A model generated the notes under the pieces. It saw only the letters and a list, made by a program, of their open reading frames with translations. It ran no database searches and was not told the origin of the DNA. From an uncultured Bacilli bacterium (lineage in GTDB: Bacteria; Bacillota_I; Bacilli_A; RF39; UBA660), in contig CAKOUW010000005.1 in NCBI GenBank assembly GCA_934120715.1, forward strand, positions 1-64,000: 64,000 nucleotides of DNA, in the 5' to 3' direction. The position numbers and the translations under genes were made by a program. Every line of letters starts with the position of its first letter. The first letter of the stretch is position 1. This document shows positions 1 to 7,983 of the stretch, piece after piece.

Positions 1-1
1 C

Positions 2-61
2 AAAAAAGAACTTATGAAATATACTAAAGCAGTTATAAAACTTGCTAATAAAGTTAAATAA
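2..61 (+). CDS. C-terminal end of a gene entering from the left
   Basis: An open frame enters from outside the window and stops at TAA (59-61), encoding KKELMKYTKAVIKLANKVK. The lysine-rich amphipathic end gives no family. A strong hairpin terminator follows 5 bases later, which supports this being a real 3' end. Nothing more can be said without the sequence to the left. Confidence 0.5.
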   Translation, partial: KKELMKYTKAVIKLANKVK

Positions 62-65
62 GTTT

Positions 66-94
66 AATAAGCAGTACCACACTGCTTATTTTTT
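66..94 (+). terminator. Rho-independent terminator
   Basis: A perfect 10-bp stem (AATAAGCAGT / ACTGCTTATT) with a 5-base loop is followed by a T tract. It closes the gene entering from the left edge. Confidence 0.85.
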
Positions 95-132
95 ATGGGA
101 CTAGAAATAATCTTTTTTATTAATGTTTTTGA

Positions 133-363
133 AGAGAAAGATTTATAGATAATATAACTAATTTTAATTTATTTGATTTAATCCCTAAAATGAAAAAATT
201 AGGAACTATTAAAAGGTTCTATGGAATTAAAAAATATAATTGTGGTAAAAATTTTTATCTATATATTTATCAGTTTGACAAATATAAAATAATTTTTGCT
301 AATTCAAATATAGCTTATTTGATAAATGATTCTTTAATTAATACATTAATTGATGAGCGATAA
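133..363 (+). pseudogene. Possible remnant ORF between terminator and superoxide reductase
   Basis: An open frame runs from just after a TGA (130-132) to TAA at 361-363, with an internal ATG at 190 giving 57 aa. The peptide is rich in Phe/Tyr/Ile (for example RFYGIKKYNCGKNFYLYIYQ), with a beta-strand pattern loosely like small bacterial PH-like domains. There is no ribosome site before the ATG, so I read it as a decayed fragment rather than a working gene. The rest of 95-568 shows nothing I can identify. Confidence 0.25.
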
Positions 364-568
364 CTATAGGAATACTATGAAAAAAGTATATTTAAATAAC
401 TTTGTTAGGGTATTATTTAAATATGATAATAGTATTTTTGAATTAACTCTTTTGTATAATAGATGAATATTTATGGAAACCTTTTTAATAATTTTCTTTC
501 ATATAATCAATTAAAAAATTCTAATTTTGATATTTAAAGAGAGGTTTGAAAAATTGATTTTAAAAGTA

Positions 569-577
569 TGATATAAT
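569..577 (+). promoter_or_regulatory. Extended -10 promoter of the superoxide reductase gene
   Basis: TG-A-TATAAT is an extended -10 element about 50 bases before the start codon. No good -35 sits at 17 bp, which is tolerated by extended -10 promoters. The AGGAGG ribosome site lies directly before the ATG at 627. Confidence 0.6.
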
Positions 578-626
578 ATATACTGAAAGATAAATAATAT
601 AAATTTGCTGTAGAAGGAGGAAACAA

Positions 627-1007
627 ATGAAAAATGAATTAATAATTAAAAAATGTCAAAAATGTGGTACATTGGTTGAGGTAATCAATGATTGTAACTG
701 TGATGAGTGTGGAATAACTTGCTGTGGCGAACCTATGGTAAAGTTAATTTCAAATAGTGTTGATGCATCGTTTGAAAAACATATTCCAACTTTTGAACTT
801 GTTGGAGATGAAATAATTGTAAAAGTAAATCATGTTATGGAAAAAGAACATTTTATTGAATGGATCGCACTGGTTAATGACAAAGATATTTGCAAAGTCA
901 AATTATTACCAGAGCAAAATGCAGAATGTAAATTTAAATATATAAAAGGATCAAAATTATATGCATATTGTAATAAGCATGGGCTTTGGTCTTGTGATAT
1001 AGAATAA
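627..1007 (+). CDS. dfx: Desulfoferrodoxin (superoxide reductase)
   Basis: Reduces superoxide to hydrogen peroxide without releasing oxygen, a cytoplasmic defence of anaerobes. The 126-aa protein has the two-centre layout. The N-terminal desulforedoxin-like iron site has Cys10, Cys13, Cys32 and Cys33 (CxxC then CCGEPM). The catalytic centre II has the EKHIP motif (His52), His69, His75, Cys115 and His118. Length matches the family. Odd: three extra cysteines (Cys23, Cys25, Cys28) lie in the linker between the CxxC and CC pairs, which is normally cysteine-free. The gene has its own promoter and stands alone. Function is established for the family; the role of the extra cysteines is unknown. Confidence 0.95.
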   Translation: MKNELIIKKCQKCGTLVEVINDCNCDECGITCCGEPMVKLISNSVDASFEKHIPTFELVGDEIIVKVNHVMEKEHFIEWIALVNDKDICKVKLLPEQNAECKFKYIKGSKLYAYCNKHGLWSCDIE

Positions 1008-1114
1008 TATTTATTTGTATTATAATTGTTAAAAGTCTTTGACAAAGTTCCAAAGACATTTGGTAGAAATCCACCACCAACATATATATAATTGTTGTGA
1101 AAGGAGGAAAAAGA

Positions 1115-1675
1115 ATGAAGTTAGGAGATAATATTTTCAAGCTAAGAAAAGATTGCAAACTTTCACAAGAACAATTAGCAGAAAAAGTTGATGTTACTAG
1201 ACAAACAATATCAAATTGGGAGCTTGGTGAAACTTCTCCAAATCCTGAACAGTTAAAATTATTATCTAAAGCATTAAATGTTAGTATTGATGAATTATTA
1301 AATAATGACATTAAACAAGTATTAGTAGAAAAAGTAAATAATACCGAAAAACTTGCAGAGATAATAATCAAGATATTAAAAGTCTTGGGAATAATTTTTG
1401 TTGTTGGTTTTGCTATTACTATTTTCATAAATATTATGTTTGGTGCTAAAAAAGACTCTATGACTATAAAAGAAAATCAAACTGTTCTTCTTAATTGTCA
1501 ACTGAATAGTGAAAAGTACACTTATCTAATAGAATATGATAAAGATGATAATATTATTGATGCAAGCGGTAGTGATTATATTATAAATGTTGTTAAAGAT
1601 AAACAGTTTAACAAAGCTAAAATTTTAGTAAAATATATTGAATCATATTTTGAAGATAACGGTGGGAAATGTTAA
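1115..1675 (+). CDS. XRE-family regulator with a membrane-anchored tail
   Basis: An N-terminal helix-turn-helix of the Cro/CI (XRE) type covers about residues 1-62 (LSQEQLAEKVDVTRQTISNW). A short linker, one transmembrane segment (about residues 90-112, LGIIFVVGFAITIFINIMFG) and an outside domain of about 70 residues of unknown fold follow. Such membrane-tethered XRE proteins are common in Bacillota and are presumed to sense envelope or extracellular cues. I chose ATG 1115 because an AAGGAGG site lies 5-8 bases upstream; an in-frame GTG at 1097 lies upstream of that site. No target operator is visible. It is followed by a terminator, so it is a single-gene unit. Confidence 0.85.
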   Translation: MKLGDNIFKLRKDCKLSQEQLAEKVDVTRQTISNWELGETSPNPEQLKLLSKALNVSIDELLNNDIKQVLVEKVNNTEKLAEIIIKILKVLGIIFVVGFAITIFINIMFGAKKDSMTIKENQTVLLNCQLNSEKYTYLIEYDKDDNIIDASGSDYIINVVKDKQFNKAKILVKYIESYFEDNGGKC

Positions 1676-1697
1676 TTTAATAATATTTTTTATAAAT

Positions 1698-1726
1698 AAG
1701 ATCAATTTTATATTGGTCTTTTTTTT
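1698..1726 (+). terminator. Rho-independent terminator
   Basis: A 9-bp stem with one G-U pair (AAGATCAAT / ATTGGTCTT), a 5-base loop and a run of T close the XRE gene. Confidence 0.8.
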
Positions 1727-1787
1727 CTAAATTATTGATACCTAAAAAACAACCATATTTAAAACTTTTTTGAAATCGGAAAATTCA

Positions 1788-1796
1788 TGATATAAT
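1788..1796 (+). promoter_or_regulatory. Extended -10 promoter before the zincin-like gene
   Basis: TG-A-TATAAT, identical to the element before the superoxide reductase gene, lies about 50 bases upstream of the start. A TTGAAA at 1770 is spaced only 15 bp away, so the extended -10 probably carries the promoter. Confidence 0.5.
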
Positions 1797-1847
1797 TAAT
1801 ATACAAGAAGTAAATTACTTTTCGTTTATTATTTGCGAGGAGGTATA

Positions 1848-3179
1848 ATGAAAAAGAAAAAAATAGTAATAATCACACTGTGTTCTATAATAGGTTTAAT
1901 ATTTTTAGATTTTATAGTCGCTCTATCATTTAATAATAGTCCAATAATTAAAATCAGAGACTATAATAATGTTGGTTCTACTATTTACAAAGATAAAGGA
2001 ATATTTACAACTACTTATAAATGTTTTGATGGTAAAACTAAAACAGTTTTAAAAACGATTAAATATGTTTGCCCTATGAATGACATTGAAAAAGATATAA
2101 AAGAAGCAATAACAATAACTTTTGATACTAAAGGTGGAAGTATAATAGATAGTATTACTATTGGCAAAGATACTGAACTTACACTTCCAAAAGAGCCTAC
2201 ACGAGATGGTTATGTTTTTAAAGGTTGGGTTGATAAAAATGAAACCCCAATTTATAACAAAGTACTACTTGCAGAAGACACAATTCTTTATGCTGTTTGG
2301 GAAAAAGTAGAAAATAAAAAAACTAGTTCTAAAACTGAAAAACCTAAAACAAACACTAATACAAATAATAATAGTACTAATACTAATAAACCTAATCAGA
2401 ATGTAAATAATAATACAAACATCAATAATAATGAAAATACTGTTTTACCTGAAGAAAAGCCACCTGCTTTAGAAAAGACTCAAGCAGAGAAAAATGATGA
2501 GTATAGAAAACAACTTCAAAATAAGTATTCAGTTAAAATAGCATACAAAAAAGAAATGGGAAATTATACTATAAATGGTTATGGTTCAGATAAACTTAAC
2601 GATGATAATAAGATAAATAATTGTCTTGAGGAAATAGATAAAACTCTTAAAAACTATCCACCTAGTTTTTTTAAGGAAATGAAAGATTATGGAATGCCTT
2701 TAACTATTTACCTAGTAAATAGTATTAGTGGTAATGTTTCAGGACTTACTGATGCAAAAGATAAAAGTGATATTAAAATAATGATTGCTCCAGCAAGTTT
2801 ATTTGAGAACACTTTAAATCATGAAATAATGCATTATATAGACTCTTATATAAAAGTTAAAGGCTATCCTATTGATATAAATACTACTATGAAAGATGTA
2901 AATCCAGTAGGTTTTACATATGGGGATACAAGTAATGAGTATGTTTATTATTTTACGAGTATAGATAACGCTTACTTCTTATCTGCATATGGAAAAACAA
3001 ATTACTTGGAAGATCGAGCAGTAATATTTTCAGACTTAATGACTAGAACTTTTACAAAGGATTATTATGCCGACGGTACTCCAATAAATAGAAAAGCGAA
3101 ATTAATCAGTTCACAAATCAAAGAGCATTTTAAAACATTATCTAATACAGGAAGATATTATTGGGATAGATTCTTATAA
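1848..3179 (+). CDS. Membrane-anchored InlB-repeat protein with zincin-like peptidase domain
   Basis: An N-terminal membrane segment (about residues 5-25) holds the protein at the outer face. A single InlB-B (Listeria-Bacteroides) repeat follows at about residues 90-152, with the characteristic FDTKGGS...DGYVFKGWVD...LYAVW pattern. Then comes an Asn/Thr-rich linker and a C-terminal domain of about 230 residues. That domain has HEIMH (His325, Glu326, His329) and, 59 residues after His329, LEDRA with Glu388 as a plausible third zinc ligand, an arrangement seen in lethal-factor-like zincins. I infer a secreted zinc peptidase tethered by the repeat and linker; the substrate is unknown. ATG 1848 is preferred over an upstream TTG at 1833 because GGAGG lies directly before it. 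Confidence 0.7.
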   Translation: MKKKKIVIITLCSIIGLIFLDFIVALSFNNSPIIKIRDYNNVGSTIYKDKGIFTTTYKCFDGKTKTVLKTIKYVCPMNDIEKDIKEAITITFDTKGGSIIDSITIGKDTELTLPKEPTRDGYVFKGWVDKNETPIYNKVLLAEDTILYAVWEKVENKKTSSKTEKPKTNTNTNNNSTNTNKPNQNVNNNTNINNNENTVLPEEKPPALEKTQAEKNDEYRKQLQNKYSVKIAYKKEMGNYTINGYGSDKLNDDNKINNCLEEIDKTLKNYPPSFFKEMKDYGMPLTIYLVNSISGNVSGLTDAKDKSDIKIMIAPASLFENTLNHEIMHYIDSYIKVKGYPIDINTTMKDVNPVGFTYGDTSNEYVYYFTSIDNAYFLSAYGKTNYLEDRAVIFSDLMTRTFTKDYYADGTPINRKAKLISSQIKEHFKTLSNTGRYYWDRFL

Positions 3180-3220
3180 TATAAGTTTTAAATAAATTAA
3201 TTTGGGAAAGGAGGAAAGAA

Positions 3221-3592
3221 ATGAAAAAAGCTTTACTAATGAAAATAATTGTAGCTATAGTCGTTTTTGCAGGATTAGGATGTATCATATATAGAAACTA
3301 TATTTCAAAAGAAAACAATTTAGTTTTTGAAGCAAGAATTAAAGAAGTAACAGTAAATGATAATATATATACTGTCCTAGTTGAAGAATATGACAAAAAG
3401 AAAAAAGAATATGCTACAGAGTATGAATTTGAAATAAATAAAGACACTAAAATAATTTATAATGATGAAGATTCTACTGCAGATAAATTAAAGGCTAATC
3501 AAAAAGTAACTATTACTTCATCTGATGTGATGTTGCCAAGCGAACCAGCAAAATTATCTAATGTAAAAAAAATAGTTATTACAAAAGATTAA
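3221..3592 (+). CDS. Small membrane-anchored beta-rich protein
   Basis: 123 aa with an N-terminal transmembrane segment (about residues 7-24) and a soluble extracellular domain with alternating polar and hydrophobic residues (EARIKEVTVNDNIYTVLVEE, then YEFEINKDTKI, then LKANQKVTI). This resembles the small OB/DUF3221-like lipoprotein pattern of Bacillota, but there is no lipobox and I cannot assign a family with certainty. A good AAAGGAGG site precedes ATG 3221. It lies 41 bases after the peptidase gene on the same strand with no terminator between, so it is probably co-transcribed. Confidence 0.6.
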   Translation: MKKALLMKIIVAIVVFAGLGCIIYRNYISKENNLVFEARIKEVTVNDNIYTVLVEEYDKKKKEYATEYEFEINKDTKIIYNDEDSTADKLKANQKVTITSSDVMLPSEPAKLSNVKKIVITKD

Positions 3593-3666
3593 TTAGTTTT
3601 AAAAGTTTTGCTAAATGATGTAAACTCCATTTCGGAGACATCATAAAAAAAATAGGTTTTAAAAAA

Positions 3667-3711
3667 ATCAAGGGACGAACGAAGTGAAGTTCATATAGTC
3701 TCTTGATTTTT
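3667..3711 (+). terminator. Large structured hairpin with T tract
   Basis: A 10-bp outer stem (ATCAAGGGAC / GTCTCTTGAT, one G-U) encloses a second small stem (GAAC/GTTC) and is followed by TTTTTG. It likely terminates the upstream pair of genes. A second imperfect hairpin lies just before it around 3613-3643. Confidence 0.7.
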
Positions 3712-3813
3712 GTTATATAATTACAGTGTTATATCAAATAAAGTATAACTTTTTTTGATATATATAATATTAATTAAATTATTGAATTTAACATGTCTCT
3801 GCAAACTGTATTC

Positions 3814-3846
3814 TCGAAGTATTATAAAATTTTATTCATACTTCGA
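3814..3846. repeat. Inverted repeat (9-bp stem)
   Basis: TCGAAGTAT and its perfect complement ATACTTCGA are separated by 15 bases. There is no T tract, so it is not an obvious terminator. It may be a remnant or a protein-binding palindrome near the recombinase element. Confidence 0.5.
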
Positions 3847-3867
3847 TATGATTGTATATATTCTTCT

Positions 3868-3900
3868 AAAGATGTGAAATTTTACACATCTTTTTTTTAT
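3868..3900 (+). terminator. Rho-independent terminator
   Basis: A perfect stem AAAGATGTG / CACATCTTT with an 8-base loop runs into a T tract. There is no intact gene directly upstream, which supports this region being gene debris. Confidence 0.7.
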
Positions 3901-4441
3901 ATTCATTAATTGTATTTTTGCAGTATTCTTAATATCTTCTTTCCGTTTATTACAATGCCATATTTGTTTCTTATACTTTCACTATATATGTCTTTAAAAT
4001 CATCAAGTATATTTTAATTATTAAATGATCATAATAACCAAGGTTTTTCTTATTCCTATACTTATAACAGGTTTTAAGACTTATATTAAGTATAGCACAC
4101 TCGTTGTATAACTTATAATTATTTTTATATAAATTTATAAATGTTATTTTTTCTCTCAATATATCTAGGGTAAAGCCTGGTATTTTTTTAGTATTACATA
4201 TATTGTATTGTAACCTTCTTTTGTTAATTCTAATTATTAAGTTCAAATGTAGTATTTTCTCAATGGATATTTATCTGACATAGATAATTTAGAAGAGTTT
4301 ATAGAAAAATATGTTTTCGATAAGAAAGATGTTTTGAAAGTATGTTTGAAAATTAGGATGTATAAAATTTTACTATTAAAAAAATATGCCTGAATAATTT
4401 ATATGAAATAAAAATAAACTTAATTAGGGGCGACTATATTA

Positions 4442-4558
4442 GTGGCTAATAAAGTGACAAATTATGATTCCAATGGTAAAATCATAAATCCAAAAGAAAT
4501 AGTAATAAAAATACCATTAATATATGAATTGATTAAAAAATATTCACAGCAAAAATAG
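4442..4558 (+). CDS. Small ORF before recombinase 1
   Basis: A 38-aa frame with GTG start (MANKVTNYDSNGKIINPKEI...) has AGGGG about 11 bases upstream and ends 10 bases before a strong terminator. I do not recognise it. A small ORF also precedes recombinase 2 of the neighbouring element (12216-12356), so such short partners may be part of the module, but the two peptides are not visibly similar. It could equally be a fragment. Confidence 0.35.
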   Translation: MANKVTNYDSNGKIINPKEIVIKIPLIYELIKKYSQQK

Positions 4559-4567
4559 TTATATTTT

Positions 4568-4604
4568 AAGGGAGAGTTTACCAAAACTTTCCCTTATTTT
4601 TTTG
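4568..4604 (+). terminator. Rho-independent terminator
   Basis: A 12-bp stem (AAGGGAGAGTTT / AAACTTTCCCTT, one G-U) with a 4-base loop is followed by a long T tract. It separates the small ORF from the recombinase promoter. Confidence 0.85.
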
Positions 4605-4630
4605 ATTAAGGACACAAACTGCTGAATGTT

Positions 4631-4639
4631 TGTTATACT
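4631..4639 (+). promoter_or_regulatory. Extended -10 promoter of recombinase 1
   Basis: TG-T-TATACT lies 24 bases before ATG 4663. No matching -35 at 17 bp is seen. If used, the transcript would start near 4646 with a very short leader. Confidence 0.45.
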
Positions 4640-4662
4640 ATAAGAGCAATCAAATATAGTAT

Positions 4663-6045
4663 ATGAATGCTTTTATAGTTAATAGGGAGGTAATTGTTAT
4701 AAAAGCAGGATTATATGCTAGAGTTTCAACTGATATTCAATTAGAGGGTTACTCAATAGATGCACAGAAAGAATTTTTATTAAACTATGCTAAAGCTAAA
4801 GAGTTTACTGAGTTTGAATATTATGTAGATGGTGGTTATAGTGGTAAAGACTTAGAACGACCAGCCATTCAAAGACTCATAAAAGATGTAAAAGCTCATA
4901 AAATTGATTGTGTAATTGTATTTAAACTAGATAGAATATCAAGAAGTCAAAAGGATACTTTATATTTAATTGAAGAGGTATTTAATAAATATAATGTAGG
5001 TTTTGTTTCTATGAGAGAAAACTTCGATACTACAACTCCATTTGGCAAAGCTATGGTTGGTATTTTATCAATATTCGCACAACTTGAAAGAGAAACAATA
5101 CTTGAAAGAACGAGAATTGGTATCCAAAAAAGAGCCGAAAATGGATATTGGAAAGGTGGAGGCAAAAATCCATTCCCTTATACCTATGATAAAAATACAG
5201 GAACTTTAGTTCCTGTACCAGAACAAGTAGAATTACTACATAAAATGATAACAATGTATTTAAATGGTTATAGTTTTTTAAAAATTGGTAGTATAGTTGG
5301 TATGGATGAAAGTATGGTAGAAAAAAGGATACTTTCAAGAAGAACATTAGGCATTGTACCATATAAAGATCAAGAGTTTGAAGGAAAGCATGAAGCTGTA
5401 ATATCAGAGGAATTATACAATAAAATAATGGAAACTAACAGACTGCGAAATAAAGCAAGAACCGAAAATCATTATTTATTATCAGGAAAAATAATTTGTG
5501 GTCATTGTGGTGCAAAGTATAGATATCAGAAATGGGGAAAAAGATTAATTTGTTATTGTTACTCTCAACAAAAAAGCAAACCTAAATTTATTAAAGACCC
5601 AAATTGTAAAAATAAAAGATGGGATTCTTTTGAAATTGAAGATGTGGTATTAGAAAGTTTATTTTCAATGGCATTAGATGAAAATATGTTTAGAGAAAAA
5701 TACGAAATTACACAAGTAGATGTTATTAATGAATATGAAAAAAGATTTGTAAAGATAAACTCGCAAATCAACAATTTAATTAATTTTATTTCAGATGGTA
5801 TTGCAGTTGAGGACACCAAAAAGAAAATTGAGGAATTAGAACAAGAAAGAAAATCAATACTAGAGATAATTGATAATGCCAATAATAATGAGGAACAAAA
5901 TAAAAATTCATTAGAAATGTTAAGAAATCTACAAGCCACTTGGAATAAAATGACATTTGAAGAAAAAAGAATGATAATTATGCACATTATTGATAAAGTT
6001 GTGGTAACTGATAATGATATAGAGATATTTTATAAGATATCTTAA
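4663..6045 (+). CDS. Large serine recombinase (site-specific integrase), element 1
   Basis: Catalyses integration and excision of a mobile element by double-strand cutting with a 5'-phosphoserine link. The resolvase catalytic domain (about residues 15-155) has YARVST with Ser22, then YVDGGYSGKDLERP and KLDRISRSQKDTL. A recombinase domain follows, then a zinc ribbon (CGHCG...C...C) and a coiled coil (about 350-430). Odd: the GGGAGG ribosome site at 4685-4690 sits where family members begin with Met-Lys-Ala-Gly, but the codon there is ATA (4699). Thus either ATG 4663, which has no ribosome site, or a non-standard start is used. The gene ends just before the broken permease, as expected for an integrase next to its att site. 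Confidence 0.9.
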   Translation: MNAFIVNREVIVIKAGLYARVSTDIQLEGYSIDAQKEFLLNYAKAKEFTEFEYYVDGGYSGKDLERPAIQRLIKDVKAHKIDCVIVFKLDRISRSQKDTLYLIEEVFNKYNVGFVSMRENFDTTTPFGKAMVGILSIFAQLERETILERTRIGIQKRAENGYWKGGGKNPFPYTYDKNTGTLVPVPEQVELLHKMITMYLNGYSFLKIGSIVGMDESMVEKRILSRRTLGIVPYKDQEFEGKHEAVISEELYNKIMETNRLRNKARTENHYLLSGKIICGHCGAKYRYQKWGKRLICYCYSQQKSKPKFIKDPNCKNKRWDSFEIEDVVLESLFSMALDENMFREKYEITQVDVINEYEKRFVKINSQINNLINFISDGIAVEDTKKKIEELEQERKSILEIIDNANNNEEQNKNSLEMLRNLQATWNKMTFEEKRMIIMHIIDKVVVTDNDIEIFYKIS

Positions 6046-6047
6046 TT

Positions 6048-6701
6048 TTAAAAACAATTTTCTCTCCATACCACCATTAGTCCAATTAAGCACATTGAAA
6101 TATTCACTTTTAAAGTATTAATAATAATACCATAATTACTGGGAAGAACAGCTTTTATAAAAGTATTCCATTTACTTGCCCCAAAAGATTTTAAAAGAGT
6201 TATATAGCTCTTATTCGTTTCAGCAAAACCATTATATATATTTATTATAGTAACAAATGTACTTATTAATAATGCCATAAATATAATAGAATATATACTA
6301 GCCCCAACCCAAATAATTATTAAAGGACCAAGAGCAACTTTTGGTAACGAATTTAGAACAGTTAAATATGGATCTATTATTTTAGAAAAAAGTCTACTAT
6401 ACCATAGGACAATTGAAACAAACAACCCTATAATCATTGAAATTAAGAAACTAATTAAAACCTCATAAAGCGTAATCCCTGTATGTATAAATAAACTTCC
6501 ATCATTAAATAATTTCATACAAGTAGTAAAAACATTTTTTGGTGAAGAAAATAGAAAAGTATTAATAAATCCAAAGTCAGCAGCTAATTGCCATAATACT
6601 AAGAATAACAGAATAATAAATATTCTAAAAATAGTAACTATAATTTTTTCTCTTCTAATTTTATGTAAATACTCTTTATGTTCTAAACTATATGTGGACA
6701 T
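6048..6701 (-). pseudogene. ABC transporter permease, 3' end cut off by element 1
   Basis: A NitT/TauT/SsuC-type permease with a leading transmembrane segment (about residues 22-45) and the binding-protein-dependent inner-membrane domain. The EAA loop region is visible (LLKSFGASKWNTFIKAVLPSN). It would form the channel for the ATPase and substrate-binding protein encoded just upstream. The last family residues are CLIGLMV; the GEF...GLG segment and final helix are gone, replaced by six foreign residues (217 aa against roughly 250 in relatives). ATG 6701 has GGAGGGAT before it and overlaps the ATPase gene. Probably non-functional as it stands. Confidence 0.8.
6066..6080. other. Element 1 / permease junction (att site half)
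   Basis: Read on the minus strand, the permease frame is family-like up to CLIGLMV and then switches to VWRENCF and stops, where relatives continue with GEF. The switch falls about 25 bases from the end of recombinase 1. I infer this is the right-hand att junction. The matching left junction and the missing 3' part of the permease are not in this window. Confidence 0.6.
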
Positions 6702-7437
6702 CTAAATCCCTCCATATCTTATCATAGTAATCTGAAAACTCTATGCATTTTCTATTGTTAATAGGAGTAGACTTATCTGTTAACTTAATGTCATAAATAT
6801 TTTTCACGGTTCCAGGCCTTTTAGAAAGAACAACAATTCTATCAGACATACTTATTGCCTCAGCAATATCATGAGTTACCATAATGGCTGTTTTTCCTTC
6901 TCTTTTTATGATTTTGTAAATATCATCACTTATAGCTAGTCTAGATTGATAGTCAAGTGCCGACATAGGTTCATCTAAAAGTAGAATATCAGGTTTCAAT
7001 GCTAGTGTCCTGATGAGAGCGACTCTTTGTCTCATACCACCAGATAAACTAGAAGGATATTTATCCATAAATTCACCCAAACCATAAGTTTTAAGTAGAG
7101 AAATAACATAATCTCTGCTTTCCTTATTTAGTTTTCCTGATACTTCCAGTCCAATTAGGCAGTTATCAAGAATATTTCTCCAAAAAAACAAAGCTTCATC
7201 CTGTAACATATATCCTATAGAAACATCTTTTTTAAAAGAAATCTCACCATCTGATTTTTTTTCAAGACCAGCTAAAATTGATAGAATAGTTGATTTACCA
7301 CATCCACTTGGTCCAACGATAGAAATAAATTCTTTTTCATAAATATCCAAGTTAATGTCATTAAGAGCCACTACTTCGCTTTTTTTATTATGATAGTTTT
7401 TACTCAAGTTTTTAATTTCTAATAATTTATTTTTCAT
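6688..7437 (-). CDS. ABC transporter ATP-binding protein (NitT/TauT/SsuB type)
   Basis: Powers uptake of a small organic solute by a three-part importer. The 249-aa protein is complete: Walker A GPSGCGKST (about residues 42-50), Q-loop YMLQDEALFFWR, signature LSGGMRQR, Walker B DILLLDEP, D-loop SALD, and switch His in VTHD. It overlaps the substrate-binding gene upstream and the permease downstream, so this is a translationally coupled operon read right to left: binding protein, ATPase, permease. The substrate cannot be told; the family covers nitrate, sulfonates, taurine and pyrimidine thiamine precursors. I saw no TPP riboswitch upstream. Both partner genes are broken here. Confidence 0.9.
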   Translation of the reverse strand: MKNKLLEIKNLSKNYHNKKSEVVALNDINLDIYEKEFISIVGPSGCGKSTILSILAGLEKKSDGEISFKKDVSIGYMLQDEALFFWRNILDNCLIGLEVSGKLNKESRDYVISLLKTYGLGEFMDKYPSSLSGGMRQRVALIRTLALKPDILLLDEPMSALDYQSRLAISDDIYKIIKREGKTAIMVTHDIAEAISMSDRIVVLSKRPGTVKNIYDIKLTDKSTPINNRKCIEFSDYYDKIWRDLDVHI

Positions 7438-7831
7438 TATGTATCAACTTATTATAATCAACTTTTTCACTTAAAACACCACTAGATATCATTATATCTT
7501 GAAGATGATTAAATGAATCTTCATTGAATTTAGTTGTCTTAGGCCAAGCATCTATTTCTCTATATCTTTTCACAACTTTTTCTAAGTCATTTAAAGATGT
7601 ATCAGGAAATTGATTAAGTATAGCTTTTGCAACTTCTAAATCGCTACTATTATTAACAAAATCTAATCCTTTCTGTATAGCTTTAGTAAAGTTAGCAATT
7701 AACTCTTTATTATTATCTATATAACTTCCTTTAGCAGAGTATGATGTATATGGAACAATTCCACCTAATTCTCCAACACTTGCTACAACATAACCATATC
7801 CTTCTTGTTCTACCTGCAAAGCATTAGGTTC
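7427..7831 (-). pseudogene. 3' fragment of the split substrate-binding protein gene
   Basis: Encodes the C-terminal part of an NMT1/SsuA-type periplasmic-fold protein, beginning in frame with EPNALQVEQEGYGYVVASVGE and running through the second lobe to a normal stop that overlaps the ATPase start. The N-terminal part lies 6.2 kb away at 14030-14617. Joining the two at a shared GA dinucleotide restores GDFVTLFEPNAL, the family motif, without a frameshift. Alone, this fragment has no signal peptide and no ribosome site at its first Met. Confidence 0.85.
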
Positions 7832-7845
7832 TGTTTCTGCTACAA
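7818..7845. other. Left attachment junction of element 2
   Basis: Crossover dinucleotide TC on the plus strand at 7830-7831. Host sequence (AGCATTAGGT side) lies to the left and element sequence to the right. A short palindromic stretch (AAATGTAA ... TTTACATTT, 7862-7884) just inside the element could be an arm recognised by the integrase. Confidence 0.7.
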
Positions 7846-7922
7846 AATAAAAGCACTGAAAAAATGTAACGTATTATTTTACATTTAAAATTACAATTAG
7901 AAAAAATATCTTAATCTTTTTA

Positions 7923-7951
7923 TTCACGAATTAATTTATAAATGATATAAT
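7923..7951 (+). promoter_or_regulatory. Promoter of the histidine kinase pair
   Basis: TTCACG (7923-7928), 17-bp spacer, TATAAT (7946-7951) with an extended TG at 7943. It lies inside the element and drives both kinases. Confidence 0.65.
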
Positions 7952-7983
7952 TAACATATAAAATACGAGGGAGTGGTCATCAT

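Larger units (their letters stand above)
3712..4441. other. Gene-poor, decayed stretch
   Basis: About 730 bases without a convincing gene. It holds two hairpins (3814-3846 and 3868-3900). A minus-strand frame (3971-4246, TTG start, 91 aa, no ribosome site) carries a segment SLKTCYKYRNKKNLGYYD that faintly recalls an HTH helix. A headless plus-strand frame at 4253-4393 ends in IEKYVFDKKDVLKVCLKIRM. I read these as remnants of earlier insertions near the recombinase. Confidence 0.4.

Noticed and set aside
627..3592. Calling the genes at 627-3592 definite cargo of element 1
   Set aside because: The left end of element 1 and the missing permease end are not in the window, so membership cannot be shown.
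3667..3711. tRNA or T-box-like element
   Set aside because: The structure is a simple two-part hairpin with a T tract; there is no acceptor stem, T arm or anticodon arm.
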